Origin: JBLHIK01 sp047614005
Lineage (GTDB): Bacteria; Patescibacteriota; Minisyncoccia; Phycocordibacterales; UBA1006
Reading direction: 5' to 3'
Assembly (NCBI GenBank): GCA_047614005.1
Contig: JBLHIK010000027.1
Location: 1-5,861 of the forward strand
DNA: 5,861 bases
Shown in pieces: positions 1 through 5,390 of this stretch. The notes beneath the pieces were generated by a model, which was given only the letters and a program-made list of their open reading frames with translations, ran no database searches and was not told the origin of the DNA. The translations under genes and the position numbers were made by a program. The first letter of the stretch is position 1; each line of letters begins with the position of its first letter.

Positions 1-70
1 GGAGTGATAACTCCTTCGTTGCTTATACAGTCATCTTATCAGAATTTTCTCAAAATGAAAGATAGGAAAT
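1..70. other. Unresolved left edge, next-gene leader or gene tail
   Basis: No gene can be called here. Two readings compete. On the minus strand, downstream of the terminator at 70-102, there is a Shine-Dalgarno-like AAGGAG (11-16) ten bases from the window edge, with weak promoter-like hexamers TTGAGA (48-53) and TATAAG (22-27) 20 bp apart, so this could be the leader of another minus-strand gene starting beyond position 1. On the plus strand, frame 1 stays open to a TAA at 70-72 and frame 3 to a TAG at 63-65, so either could be the tail of a convergent gene. A small inverted repeat GGAGT-gata-ACTCC occupies 1-14. None of these is decisive. Confidence 0.25.
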
Positions 71-102
71 AAAAAAAGCCCCTTTCTGGAAAGAAGGGGG
101 CT
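70..102 (-). terminator. Intrinsic terminator of the membrane-protein gene
   Basis: Read on the minus strand, an 11-bp stem (102-92 pairing with 87-77, one A/C mismatch) closes a TTCC tetraloop and is followed by six T residues (76-71). The stem base is GC-rich (AGCCCC with GGGGCT). It starts seven bases after the TGA stop at 109-111. The plus-strand side of the hairpin has no T-tract, so it should act only on minus-strand transcripts. Confidence 0.9.
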
Positions 103-108
103 AAGTAT

Positions 109-678
109 TCAAGAAAATAAGTGTCTAAGTCTAAGCCACCAAGAGGTTTGACAAGGTACTACAACGCGATGAGCATTGTTTGCAGTCCATGTGCTACCAT
201 CCGACAATTGAAACCCTCGCACCGCCAACCCATGAGAGCAGATGCGTATGTACTCAACAAAGAATTTTTCTTCATTATTTACTTTTTTAGTAAATGGGAA
301 AAATGTTTCATGATTGTCTGTACGTAACCATTGCTTGTTCTCTTGAGCAAATTTTTGAATTTGCTCTTGAAATTCAAAGACAAGGTTATTTTTCTTTAGT
401 GATGATTCTACCTCGTGTCGCACACCTTCATTTTCTAAATCAAGATCTTGTATTCCTTGATATCCGTATTTTTTTATTAAATCAGAACACAGAGAACAAA
501 GCAAGGTTTTGAAATCTGCATCTTTATTATACATTTCGTATACTTTAAACTTTCTGTCTATGTTTTTTACAAGACGAAGATAAGGATTAATGTTTTTAGA
601 ATCACTACCCAATATTTTTATAACTATAAAATATATTGCCACTATCACTGCTACTGCTTGAAAATTTATATTTTCCAT
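109..678 (-). CDS. Unknown single-pass membrane-anchored protein
   Basis: I do not recognise this 189-residue protein. It opens with a hydrophobic helix at about residues 6-23 (FQAVAVIVAIYFIVIKIL), which looks like a membrane anchor rather than a cleaved signal peptide. The following segment is basic (K/R at 29-46), so the positive-inside rule suggests an outside N-terminus and a cytoplasmic body. The rest is mixed charged/aromatic soluble sequence with a CSLC pair (C61, C64), a glutamine- and lysine-rich probably helical stretch (about 88-117), and a C-terminal part ending WWLRLRHLFS. I chose the ATG at 676-678; a GTG one codon upstream (679-681) is equally open, and an in-frame TAA lies shortly upstream of both. 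The gene has its own consensus promoter, a strong but distant Shine-Dalgarno and its own terminator, unlike its neighbours. It could be a lineage-specific or recently acquired gene. It is likely a real gene because its signals are complete. Confidence 0.7.
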   Translation of the reverse strand: MENINFQAVAVIVAIYFIVIKILGSDSKNINPYLRLVKNIDRKFKVYEMYNKDADFKTLLCSLCSDLIKKYGYQGIQDLDLENEGVRHEVESSLKKNNLVFEFQEQIQKFAQENKQWLRTDNHETFFPFTKKVNNEEKFFVEYIRICSHGLAVRGFQLSDGSTWTANNAHRVVVPCQTSWWLRLRHLFS

Positions 679-700
679 CACATTAAATTTTTAATGAACT

Positions 701-710
701 TACCTCCTTT
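701..710 (-). promoter_or_regulatory. Strong Shine-Dalgarno, unusually distant from start
   Basis: The minus strand reads AAAGGAGGTA, the best ribosome-binding site in the window. GGAGG (703-707) lies 24 nt upstream of the ATG at 678 and 21 nt upstream of the alternative GTG, against the usual 5-10 nt. No ATG, GTG or TTG start lies at normal spacing in any frame. The only near-cognate candidate is an ATT that opens a five-codon frame ending at a TGA that overlaps the gene's ATG (TGATG). Confidence 0.6.
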
Positions 711-711
711 T

Positions 712-722
712 GCTATCATAGC
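712..722. repeat. Short perfect palindrome GCTAT-C-ATAGC
   Basis: An 11-bp perfect inverted repeat lies in the presumed 5' leader of the membrane-protein gene, just upstream of the Shine-Dalgarno and about 20 nt after the predicted transcription start. It could be an operator half-site pair or chance. It is too short to be a stable RNA hairpin. Confidence 0.3.
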
Positions 723-749
723 TGGCGTTTCAGTATATTTCCACTTTGA

Positions 750-779
750 ATATTAGCACTCTTGAGCTTAATTTGTCAA
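750..779 (-). promoter_or_regulatory. Consensus sigma70-type promoter for membrane-protein gene
   Basis: On the minus strand, a perfect -35 TTGACA (774-779) is followed by an 18-bp spacer and a -10 TAATAT (750-755), preceded by TGC as in extended -10 promoters. Transcription should start near 743, giving a leader of about 65 nt. The -35 starts four bases after the argS stop codon, so the whole promoter fits in the argS-downstream gap. It is the closest match to consensus in the window. Confidence 0.8.
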
Positions 780-782
780 GAC

Positions 783-2462
783 CTACATCTTTTCTACCCC
801 TTCTGCACCAAGAAGATGGAGGCATGTTGAGAGTATTTTTTCTACTGTTTGCACAATCTCAATATGATATGAGAGATACTGGTTTTCCTCGCTCAGTATA
901 TGAGTATTTCCATACCATGAACTAAAGCTACGAGAAAGCTCGAACATATATGTCACGATGTGGTGAGGAGCCCACTCTGAAAGAGATTTTTCCACCATAA
1001 GAGGAAACTGCAAGCACAATCTTTCAAGCTCCATAATCTCTTTTGGTGTTTCTTTCGTAGGAGTATAATCAGATGATTTCTGTATGAGTGATTTCATGCG
1101 CACTATTGCATACTGGACATACGGACCAGAGTCTCCTTCGAGAGAGAGTGACTGCTCTGGGTCAAAATCTATATTTTTTCCTGCAAGAGTTTTTAGAATA
1201 GTACATTTTAAAGCACAGATAGAGAGTTTCTCTATAGTGTCTTTGTCATATTCATCTTTCATTCGACTACGAACTTCATCAGTGATAGTTTCTAGTATTT
1301 CTGAAGCAAGAGGAACGTTGCCGAGGCGTGATGACATTCTCTGTCCTTTAAAACTCATACGTCCATGCGTCTTATGAAGTGTTTGTTTTTTTAATATTGG
1401 ATCTATTTCTCCTACTGCCTCAAGTACTACTTGATAGTATTCTTTTTGTTGAACATCAGTTACTAAGATAGAGAGATCAGGAGAAAAACGAGCATTTTTC
1501 AGAGAAAGTAATCCTATGTCTTTTGACTCATAGGTAGGATATCCTTCGTGATTGATAAATACGCGCGTGTGCAAACCTCTCTTTTCTCCATCGAAGATAA
1601 TAGCCCCTTTGCTCTTTTCAAAGACGTCTGGCATGTTTGCTAAGACAATTTTTTTTCCTACCTCTCCTGCTTCACTTTCAAATATGAAATCATCGAAAAT
1701 AGACCCAAGTCTTTTGGTTTCGTTTTTAAAATAAGTAAGATTTAGTTCTCGCCCAATGAGATATGCACTGTACTCTGGAGATTCTTCTTTTTCATATATC
1801 TTGCGAGTGATCTCTCTCACTGTTTTTTGAATATCTTCTGATTCTTCGTAGACTTTTGTTCCCTCAACATAGCAACTCCCAAGGAAATTAAGCTTTTGTG
1901 AAAGAGTTTCAAAAGTGTCGAGCTTCTCAATCCCCTGATCCATAAATGACCATATTGCTTTTCCAATACCAAGCGAGACATCAGAAGGAAATGACACCAC
2001 AGAAACATCTGCGCCAGAGTAGCGAGCAAGACGTACGAGAGACTCTCCTATGGTATTGTTCATAACATGTCCAATATGAAATGATTTGAACAGATTTGGA
2101 CTTGAGTGTTCTATCAGTATTTTTTGTCCTTTATATGAAAGAGGTGACATGAGAAAACTATCACTATTGTTCTGGATACTGTTTTGTATATAGTCTTTTG
2201 ATATAAAAAAGTTGATAAATCCAGGACCAGCTATCTCAATATCAGAAATCTCTGAAAAAGAAATCTTTTCAATCTCTTTTACTATTTTCTCTGCAAGATC
2301 ACGAGGATTGACCCCCTTCTCTTTTGCATTTACAAGAGCAATGTTTGTTGAAAAGTCTCCATGAGACATATCAGCAGGTCTTTCAACAGAAAAAAAGGTA
2401 TCAGAAAAAGAAAGTTCTTTTGCAACAGTGTTGAGCTTTTCTCTGATGAGCTGATGTATCAT
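783..2462 (-). CDS. argS: Arginyl-tRNA synthetase
   Basis: Class I aminoacyl-tRNA synthetase that charges tRNA-Arg with arginine using ATP in the cytoplasm. At 559 residues it is full length for bacterial ArgS. The N-terminal tRNA-recognition domain covers about residues 1-90 (HGDFSTNIALVNAK at 34-47 is a typical ArgS block). The Rossmann core carries the HIGH signature at 129-132 in the context SSPNLFKSFHIGH, the family's usual SSPN-x-x-K-x-x-H-x-GH pattern. The KMSKS-equivalent loop is MSSRLGN (376-382). A DALR-type helical anticodon-binding domain follows from about 445 (GPYVQYAIVRMK) to the end, closing with LGAEGVEKM. The ATG start is supported by the N-terminal alignment to the family. 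No Shine-Dalgarno is visible. A -10-like TATACT lies 6 nt upstream, suggesting a leaderless message. It is separated from mazG by a terminator, so it probably forms its own unit. Confidence 0.96.
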   Translation of the reverse strand: MIHQLIREKLNTVAKELSFSDTFFSVERPADMSHGDFSTNIALVNAKEKGVNPRDLAEKIVKEIEKISFSEISDIEIAGPGFINFFISKDYIQNSIQNNSDSFLMSPLSYKGQKILIEHSSPNLFKSFHIGHVMNNTIGESLVRLARYSGADVSVVSFPSDVSLGIGKAIWSFMDQGIEKLDTFETLSQKLNFLGSCYVEGTKVYEESEDIQKTVREITRKIYEKEESPEYSAYLIGRELNLTYFKNETKRLGSIFDDFIFESEAGEVGKKIVLANMPDVFEKSKGAIIFDGEKRGLHTRVFINHEGYPTYESKDIGLLSLKNARFSPDLSILVTDVQQKEYYQVVLEAVGEIDPILKKQTLHKTHGRMSFKGQRMSSRLGNVPLASEILETITDEVRSRMKDEYDKDTIEKLSICALKCTILKTLAGKNIDFDPEQSLSLEGDSGPYVQYAIVRMKSLIQKSSDYTPTKETPKEIMELERLCLQFPLMVEKSLSEWAPHHIVTYMFELSRSFSSWYGNTHILSEENQYLSYHIEIVQTVEKILSTCLHLLGAEGVEKM

Positions 2463-2468
2463 TCTTTT

Positions 2469-2474
2469 AGTATA
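2469..2474 (-). promoter_or_regulatory. Candidate leaderless -10 element of argS
   Basis: TATACT on the minus strand (5/6 to TATAAT) ends exactly 6 nt before the argS ATG, so the predicted first transcribed base is the A of the start codon. No convincing -35 is present: the region 15-18 bp upstream is occupied by the mazG terminator stem. It is supported mainly by the matching arrangement at glyA. Confidence 0.5.
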
Positions 2475-2482
2475 CAGATTAG

Positions 2483-2508
2483 AAAAAATCTCGCTAGAGA
2501 TTAGCGAG
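2483..2508 (-). terminator. Intrinsic terminator of the glyA-tmk-mazG operon
   Basis: On the minus strand, CTCGCTA (2508-2502) pairs perfectly with TAGCGAG (2496-2490) around a five-base loop, followed by A and six T residues (2488-2483). The hairpin contains the end of mazG: the TAA stop codon (2503-2501) sits at the stem/loop junction. It separates mazG from argS, whose start is 20 nt further on. Confidence 0.85.
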
Positions 2509-2833
2509 TATCTCCATCGCCTTTCAGAACTCCTCTTTCTGCGCGAGAACGTAGCTTTTCAATATTACCTTTTGCAATATCTTCGAGAGGAATATCTAGG
2601 TCTCGAGAAAGAATAGCAATATACCAAAGAACATCTCCTATCTCTTTCTTTAAATCTTCTTTGCGTTCGTCGCTCATAGCACCATCTCCGTCGTCTCCTC
2701 GTAGCCATTTTTTAACCTTTCCCAAAACCTCCCCTGCTTCATCACCTATACCGAGTGCTGGATAGATAATCTTATGTTTTTCTGGATAGATCGCTGTTTT
2801 TTCTGCTTCTTTTTGATATTCGTTAAAATTCAT
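2501..2833 (-). CDS. MazG-type nucleotide pyrophosphohydrolase
   Basis: Small all-alpha NTP pyrophosphohydrolase of the MazG superfamily, 110 residues with a single domain. The metal-binding signature is clear: E32-x-x-E35 (GDEAGEV), then E64-x-x-D67 (KKEIGDVLWY), spaced as in the family. The N-terminal MNFNEYQKEAEKTA and C-terminal RGVLKGDGDTR blocks match the compact phage/bacterial MazG-like group, so it is full length. Family members split (d)NTPs into NMP and pyrophosphate. The substrate cannot be read from the sequence; being the third gene after glyA and tmk, hydrolysis of dUTP or dCTP to feed thymidylate synthesis, or pool cleansing, are both reasonable. It lies 11 bp after tmk. A weak AAGGT lies about 14 nt before the ATG, and its stop codon sits inside the operon terminator. 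Confidence 0.9.
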   Translation of the reverse strand: MNFNEYQKEAEKTAIYPEKHKIIYPALGIGDEAGEVLGKVKKWLRGDDGDGAMSDERKEDLKKEIGDVLWYIAILSRDLDIPLEDIAKGNIEKLRSRAERGVLKGDGDTR

Positions 2834-2844
2834 ATTATAAAAAA

Positions 2845-3537
2845 TTACCTTTCTTTTTTATCTTGTAATAATTCAATGACTATCTTATATACTTGCTCAT
2901 GGATGTGTTCAATATCACACATTTTTTCACTACACATACAATCAATAACATTCCAAGAATTATCTTGACTTGCAAGCCATTGTGCACATTTGCGTGAATT
3001 TACGAGATAATCTTTTGAGTTCTCTGTTTGATCCTCCCTCCCTTTCTTATACAACTCTGGTTTTTTCTTTTTAAGATTCTCTAGTGATGTTTCTTCGTCA
3101 ATAAGAAAATATAAAATACTATCTGGTTTTGGTAATTGAAAAACTCCATATTCTAAACGCGAGAGAAAGTCTAGAAATTTCCTTCTTTTTATTGTATCCT
3201 TTATTTTTCCTCCCTGATGAATCTGATTTGCGGAAACATATCTATCGAGCAAAACAATATAATCATCTTCTAGCCACTTACGTATTTTTGGTGCGGTTTC
3301 AAAACGATCTCCTGCATAAAAAACAGAAGTAAGATGAGGATCGAGTTCGAGCCAATTCCCATATTCTCCACATTGACCATCAGCTATTATTTTTCCAAAA
3401 AAGTTATTGTCATATTGAGGAAAGTCTATCGTACGAACTTTATAACCCTCTTTCTCAAGGCGATCAATGAGTATACGCATCTGAGTAGCTTTTCCTGATC
3501 CATCCCCTCCATCAAACACTATGAGTTTTCCTGACAT
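2845..3537 (-). CDS. tmk: Thymidylate kinase (dTMP kinase)
   Basis: Phosphorylates dTMP to dTDP with ATP, the step after thymidylate synthase. At 230 residues it is near the usual 200-230. The P-loop is GGDGSGKATQ (residues 10-19): the residue after the Walker A lysine K16 is alanine instead of Thr/Ser, with T18 next, resembling the GKGTQ form of adenylate kinases. The DRY motif at D98-R99-Y100 (LLDRYVSAN) fits the dTMP kinase nucleotide-binding segment. FPQY at 39-42 marks the phosphate/base-binding loop, and ADRFE-like AGDRFE is at 75-80. The lysine-rich region LKKKKPELYKKGR (155-167) is in the LID position. The C-terminus has an unusual cysteine group (C200, C202, C207). It starts 3 bp after the glyA stop, so it is cotranscribed and probably translationally coupled. 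No good Shine-Dalgarno is present beyond a distant GAGGTG. Confidence 0.92.
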   Translation of the reverse strand: MSGKLIVFDGGDGSGKATQMRILIDRLEKEGYKVRTIDFPQYDNNFFGKIIADGQCGEYGNWLELDPHLTSVFYAGDRFETAPKIRKWLEDDYIVLLDRYVSANQIHQGGKIKDTIKRRKFLDFLSRLEYGVFQLPKPDSILYFLIDEETSLENLKKKKPELYKKGREDQTENSKDYLVNSRKCAQWLASQDNSWNVIDCMCSEKMCDIEHIHEQVYKIVIELLQDKKER

Positions 3538-3540
3538 ATT

Positions 3541-4797
3541 TTATGAAACAAACACCTCTGGTAATATATGAGTTTCTGCAAGAGCTTTTATTTGCTCATG
3601 CGCTTCCTTCTGAGATAGTTCCTCCCTTAAGAAAGAAATCATAACACCAGCGACCTTTTTACAACCATCTTCTTTGAATCCTCGAGTTGTTAGAGCTGGC
3701 GTACCAAGACGAATACCTGACGGGTCGAGCATTGAACGACTATCATCAGGAATACTGTTCATATTTAAAGTAATACCAATACTGTCGAGCTTTTCTTGGG
3801 CCTCTTTTCCACCTATTCCAAAACTCTTCACTACATCTACTACGAGCATATGGTTGTCCGTTCCTCCGTATACCATTTCGACATCATTTTCTCGAAACAT
3901 CTCTTCCATTGCTTTTGCATTTTTTAGTATCTGCTGTGCGTAGATTTTAAAATCTTCTGTATCAGCCTCTCCAAAAGCAACAGCCTTTGCACAAACCGAC
4001 TGCATATGAGGACCACCTTGCAATCCAGGAAAGACTGCTTTGTCTATCTTCTTTGCAATCTCTTCATTGTCTTTTGTGAGTATCATTCCTCCTCGCGGAC
4101 CTCGGAGAGTTTTGTGTGTGGTCGTAGTGATGATATCAAATCCAGCATCAAAAGGATTTTCGAGTACCCCTCCTGCGATGAGTCCTGCAATATGTGCCAT
4201 ATCTGCCATAGTAATAGCTCCTACTTCTTTTGCTATTTCTACGAACTTTTTATAGTCAAGATTTCTTGTATATGCAGAAAAACCAGCAAGTATAATCTTT
4301 GGCTTGTGTTTCAATGCAGATTCTCGTAGAGCTTCATAGTCTATCTCTCCTGTTGTAGTATCTTTTACTTTATATCGTACGAAGCTATATATTTTTGCTG
4401 GGAACGTCACAGGGTGTCCATGAGTGAGATGTCCTCCATGAGAGAGGTCCATACCCAAAATAGTATCTCCGGGCTGTAGAAGAGCAGCATAGACAGCCAG
4501 GTTCGCAGGTGCACCTGAGTGTGACTGCACATTAGCGTACTTACATGAAAAGAGTTTGCATGCGCGCTCTATAGTAGCGAGCTCTATCGCATCAGTAAAA
4601 TCCTGCCCTCCATAATATCTTTTCCCTGGATATCCTTCTGAATACTTGTTGGTAAAAACAGAACCATTTGCTTCGAGAACCGCCTGAGATACATAGTTCT
4701 CAGAAGGAATGAGTTCGAGCCCTTCTCTCTGTCTCTTCTCCTCTCCAGCAATAGCTTCAAATATTTTTTTATCTTGATTTTGTATATAGCTTTTCAT
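3541..4797 (-). CDS. glyA: Serine hydroxymethyltransferase
   Basis: PLP enzyme that converts serine and tetrahydrofolate to glycine and 5,10-methylene-tetrahydrofolate, the one-carbon donor for thymidylate synthase. The protein is 418 residues, the normal bacterial length. Visible landmarks are SENYVS (32-37), YPGKRYYGG (56-64), SHSGAPAN (92-99), the PLP-contacting D199 with H202 (MADMAHIAG), the Schiff-base lysine K229 in TTTTHKTLRGPRGG, and SGIRLGTPALTTRGF (360-374) with R363 for the substrate carboxylate. I start it at the ATG 4795-4797 (MKSYIQNQD), which matches the family N-terminus. An upstream TTG at 4828-4830 would lie inside the terminator loop and place the -10 element in the gene. 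It leads the operon glyA-tmk-mazG. There is no Shine-Dalgarno, and an extended -10 ends 6 nt before the ATG. Confidence 0.97.
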   Translation of the reverse strand: MKSYIQNQDKKIFEAIAGEEKRQREGLELIPSENYVSQAVLEANGSVFTNKYSEGYPGKRYYGGQDFTDAIELATIERACKLFSCKYANVQSHSGAPANLAVYAALLQPGDTILGMDLSHGGHLTHGHPVTFPAKIYSFVRYKVKDTTTGEIDYEALRESALKHKPKIILAGFSAYTRNLDYKKFVEIAKEVGAITMADMAHIAGLIAGGVLENPFDAGFDIITTTTHKTLRGPRGGMILTKDNEEIAKKIDKAVFPGLQGGPHMQSVCAKAVAFGEADTEDFKIYAQQILKNAKAMEEMFRENDVEMVYGGTDNHMLVVDVVKSFGIGGKEAQEKLDSIGITLNMNSIPDDSRSMLDPSGIRLGTPALTTRGFKEDGCKKVAGVMISFLREELSQKEAHEQIKALAETHILPEVFVS

Positions 4798-4803
4798 ATA
4801 AAA

Positions 4804-4812
4804 ATTATACCA
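4804..4812 (-). promoter_or_regulatory. Extended -10 promoter of glyA, leaderless
   Basis: On the minus strand, TGG-TATAAT (4812-4804) is a perfect extended -10. It ends 6 nt before the glyA ATG at 4797, so transcription is predicted to begin at the A of the start codon. A partial -35 TTGGCG (4825-4830) sits in the loop and 3' arm of the upstream terminator with a short 15-bp spacer. The strong extended -10 may compensate. Confidence 0.7.
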
Positions 4813-4815
4813 TAG

Positions 4816-4841
4816 AAAAAACCTCGCCAAGCGAGGTTTTT
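4816..4841. terminator. Bidirectional intrinsic terminator, deaminase/glyA junction
   Basis: ACCTCGC (4821-4827) pairs with GCGAGGT (4831-4837) around a 3-base loop, and flanking A and T runs extend the stem at its base. The minus strand ends in six T residues (4821-4816) and the plus strand in five (4837-4841), so it can stop transcription both ways; the needed direction is minus, after the deaminase gene. The deaminase TAA stop (4842-4840) overlaps the foot of the hairpin. Confidence 0.85.
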
Positions 4842-5304
4842 ATTTATGAAATATTTCTTTACTGTTTTCAAGCAGAAAAACATTTTTAATGTTTGAAGAA
4901 ATCATAGCATTCCAGCAAGTTTTACAACACCACCAATGCCCCCATAAATACAAGTCTGCATTTTCTACGAGTTGTGTTGTATTTTTAATTGCCTGTCTCT
5001 CAGCATGAGAATCCAGGCTTGCACAACCAGGACACAACCAGTACTTGAGGCCACTTTTAATCCTGAATAGCTTACGTAAACACCATGTTGAATGAGTTCT
5101 TTTAAAAAAATCATTTTTAAGAGCAGATTGATTTGCTCCCTCACCTATGACCTCTCCGTTCAAAACAATAACTGCACCTGTTGGGTGATTTGTATCTGTT
5201 GATTGCTCTTCAGCAACTTTTTTTGCGAGTATCATAAACTTATTATTTTCAGAAACATACTCTATGGTTCTATTACTAGGAAGATATGGATATATTATTT
5301 TCAT
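4840..5304 (-). CDS. Zinc-dependent deaminase, dCMP deaminase type
   Basis: Member of the cytidine/deoxycytidylate deaminase fold, 154 residues. The catalytic zinc site is visible: H100-A101-E102 (SHAERQAI), with E102 the proton shuttle, and C127-x-x-C130 in WWCCKTCW. The usual PC-x-x-C proline is replaced by C126. The beta-strand start HPTGAVIVLNGEVIGEGANQS (40-60) is typical of the fold. A second cysteine group, C75, C91 and C94 (LCPGC), lies before the HAE motif and could bind a structural zinc, as in some dCMP deaminases. dCMP deamination to dUMP is the likeliest role because thyA lies divergently next door and glyA-tmk follow. Deamination of another nucleotide or base cannot be excluded. 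The ATG start gives a complete N-terminus (MKIIYPYLPSNRTIEYV). No Shine-Dalgarno is visible. The gene ends in the bidirectional terminator, so it is a single-gene unit. Confidence 0.8.
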   Translation of the reverse strand: MKIIYPYLPSNRTIEYVSENNKFMILAKKVAEEQSTDTNHPTGAVIVLNGEVIGEGANQSALKNDFFKRTHSTWCLRKLFRIKSGLKYWLCPGCASLDSHAERQAIKNTTQLVENADLYLWGHWWCCKTCWNAMISSNIKNVFLLENSKEIFHK

Positions 5305-5390
5305 AATTACTTTTATTATTTATATTAAGATAACTAAATTCTCTATTATTCTTGCATAAAAACAACAAAAGGTCTACTATAAACTACAGT
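5305..5390. promoter_or_regulatory. Divergent promoter region, deaminase and thyA
   Basis: This 86-bp, very AT-rich gap separates two divergent starts and must hold both promoters unless they are transcribed from elsewhere. Toward the deaminase, -10-like hexamers such as TAATAT (5322-5327, minus) are present, but no -35 and no clear 6-nt spacing can be identified. Neither gene has a Shine-Dalgarno. The shared region would allow joint control of two steps of dTMP synthesis, but no operator repeat is evident. Confidence 0.5.
5378..5383 (+). promoter_or_regulatory. Candidate -10 of thyA, leaderless
   Basis: TATAAA (5/6 to consensus) ends 7 nt before the thyA ATG at 5391, predicting a start at or within a base of the ATG. 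An overlapping alternative, TACTAT (5375-5380), sits 17 bp after TTGCAT (5352-5357) and would give a leader of a few bases. Either way the message would be nearly leaderless, and no Shine-Dalgarno fits in the gap. Confidence 0.45.

Noticed and set aside
109..111. UGA as a sense codon (recoded glycine) as in some candidate phyla
   Set aside because: The TGA at the end of the membrane-protein gene is followed within seven bases by a strong terminator, and no conserved gene here contains an internal TGA, so UGA behaves as a stop.
121..512. Plus-strand frames opposite the membrane-protein gene
   Set aside because: They overlap each other and the minus-strand gene, lack Shine-Dalgarno or promoter signals, and their peptides look like antisense translation.
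1084..2029. Additional open frames on both strands within argS
   Set aside because: The argS reading frame is intact with all motifs in order; these frames are antisense or shifted shadows without start signals.
2834..2839. TATAAT directly abutting the mazG ATG as an internal promoter
   Set aside because: With no gap, transcription would start about 7 nt inside the gene and miss the ATG. The tmk-mazG gap is 11 bp, so cotranscription is simpler; AT-rich chance match.
3674..4329. Plus-strand frames opposite glyA
   Set aside because: They lie fully inside the conserved glyA gene and read as low-complexity antisense products with no initiation signals.
4798..4830. An 11-residue N-terminal extension of glyA starting from TTG at 4828-4830
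   Set aside because: The TTG lies in the loop of the terminator hairpin, the extension has no family counterpart, and it would place the extended -10 element inside the gene. The ATG at 4795-4797 matches the usual SHMT N-terminus.
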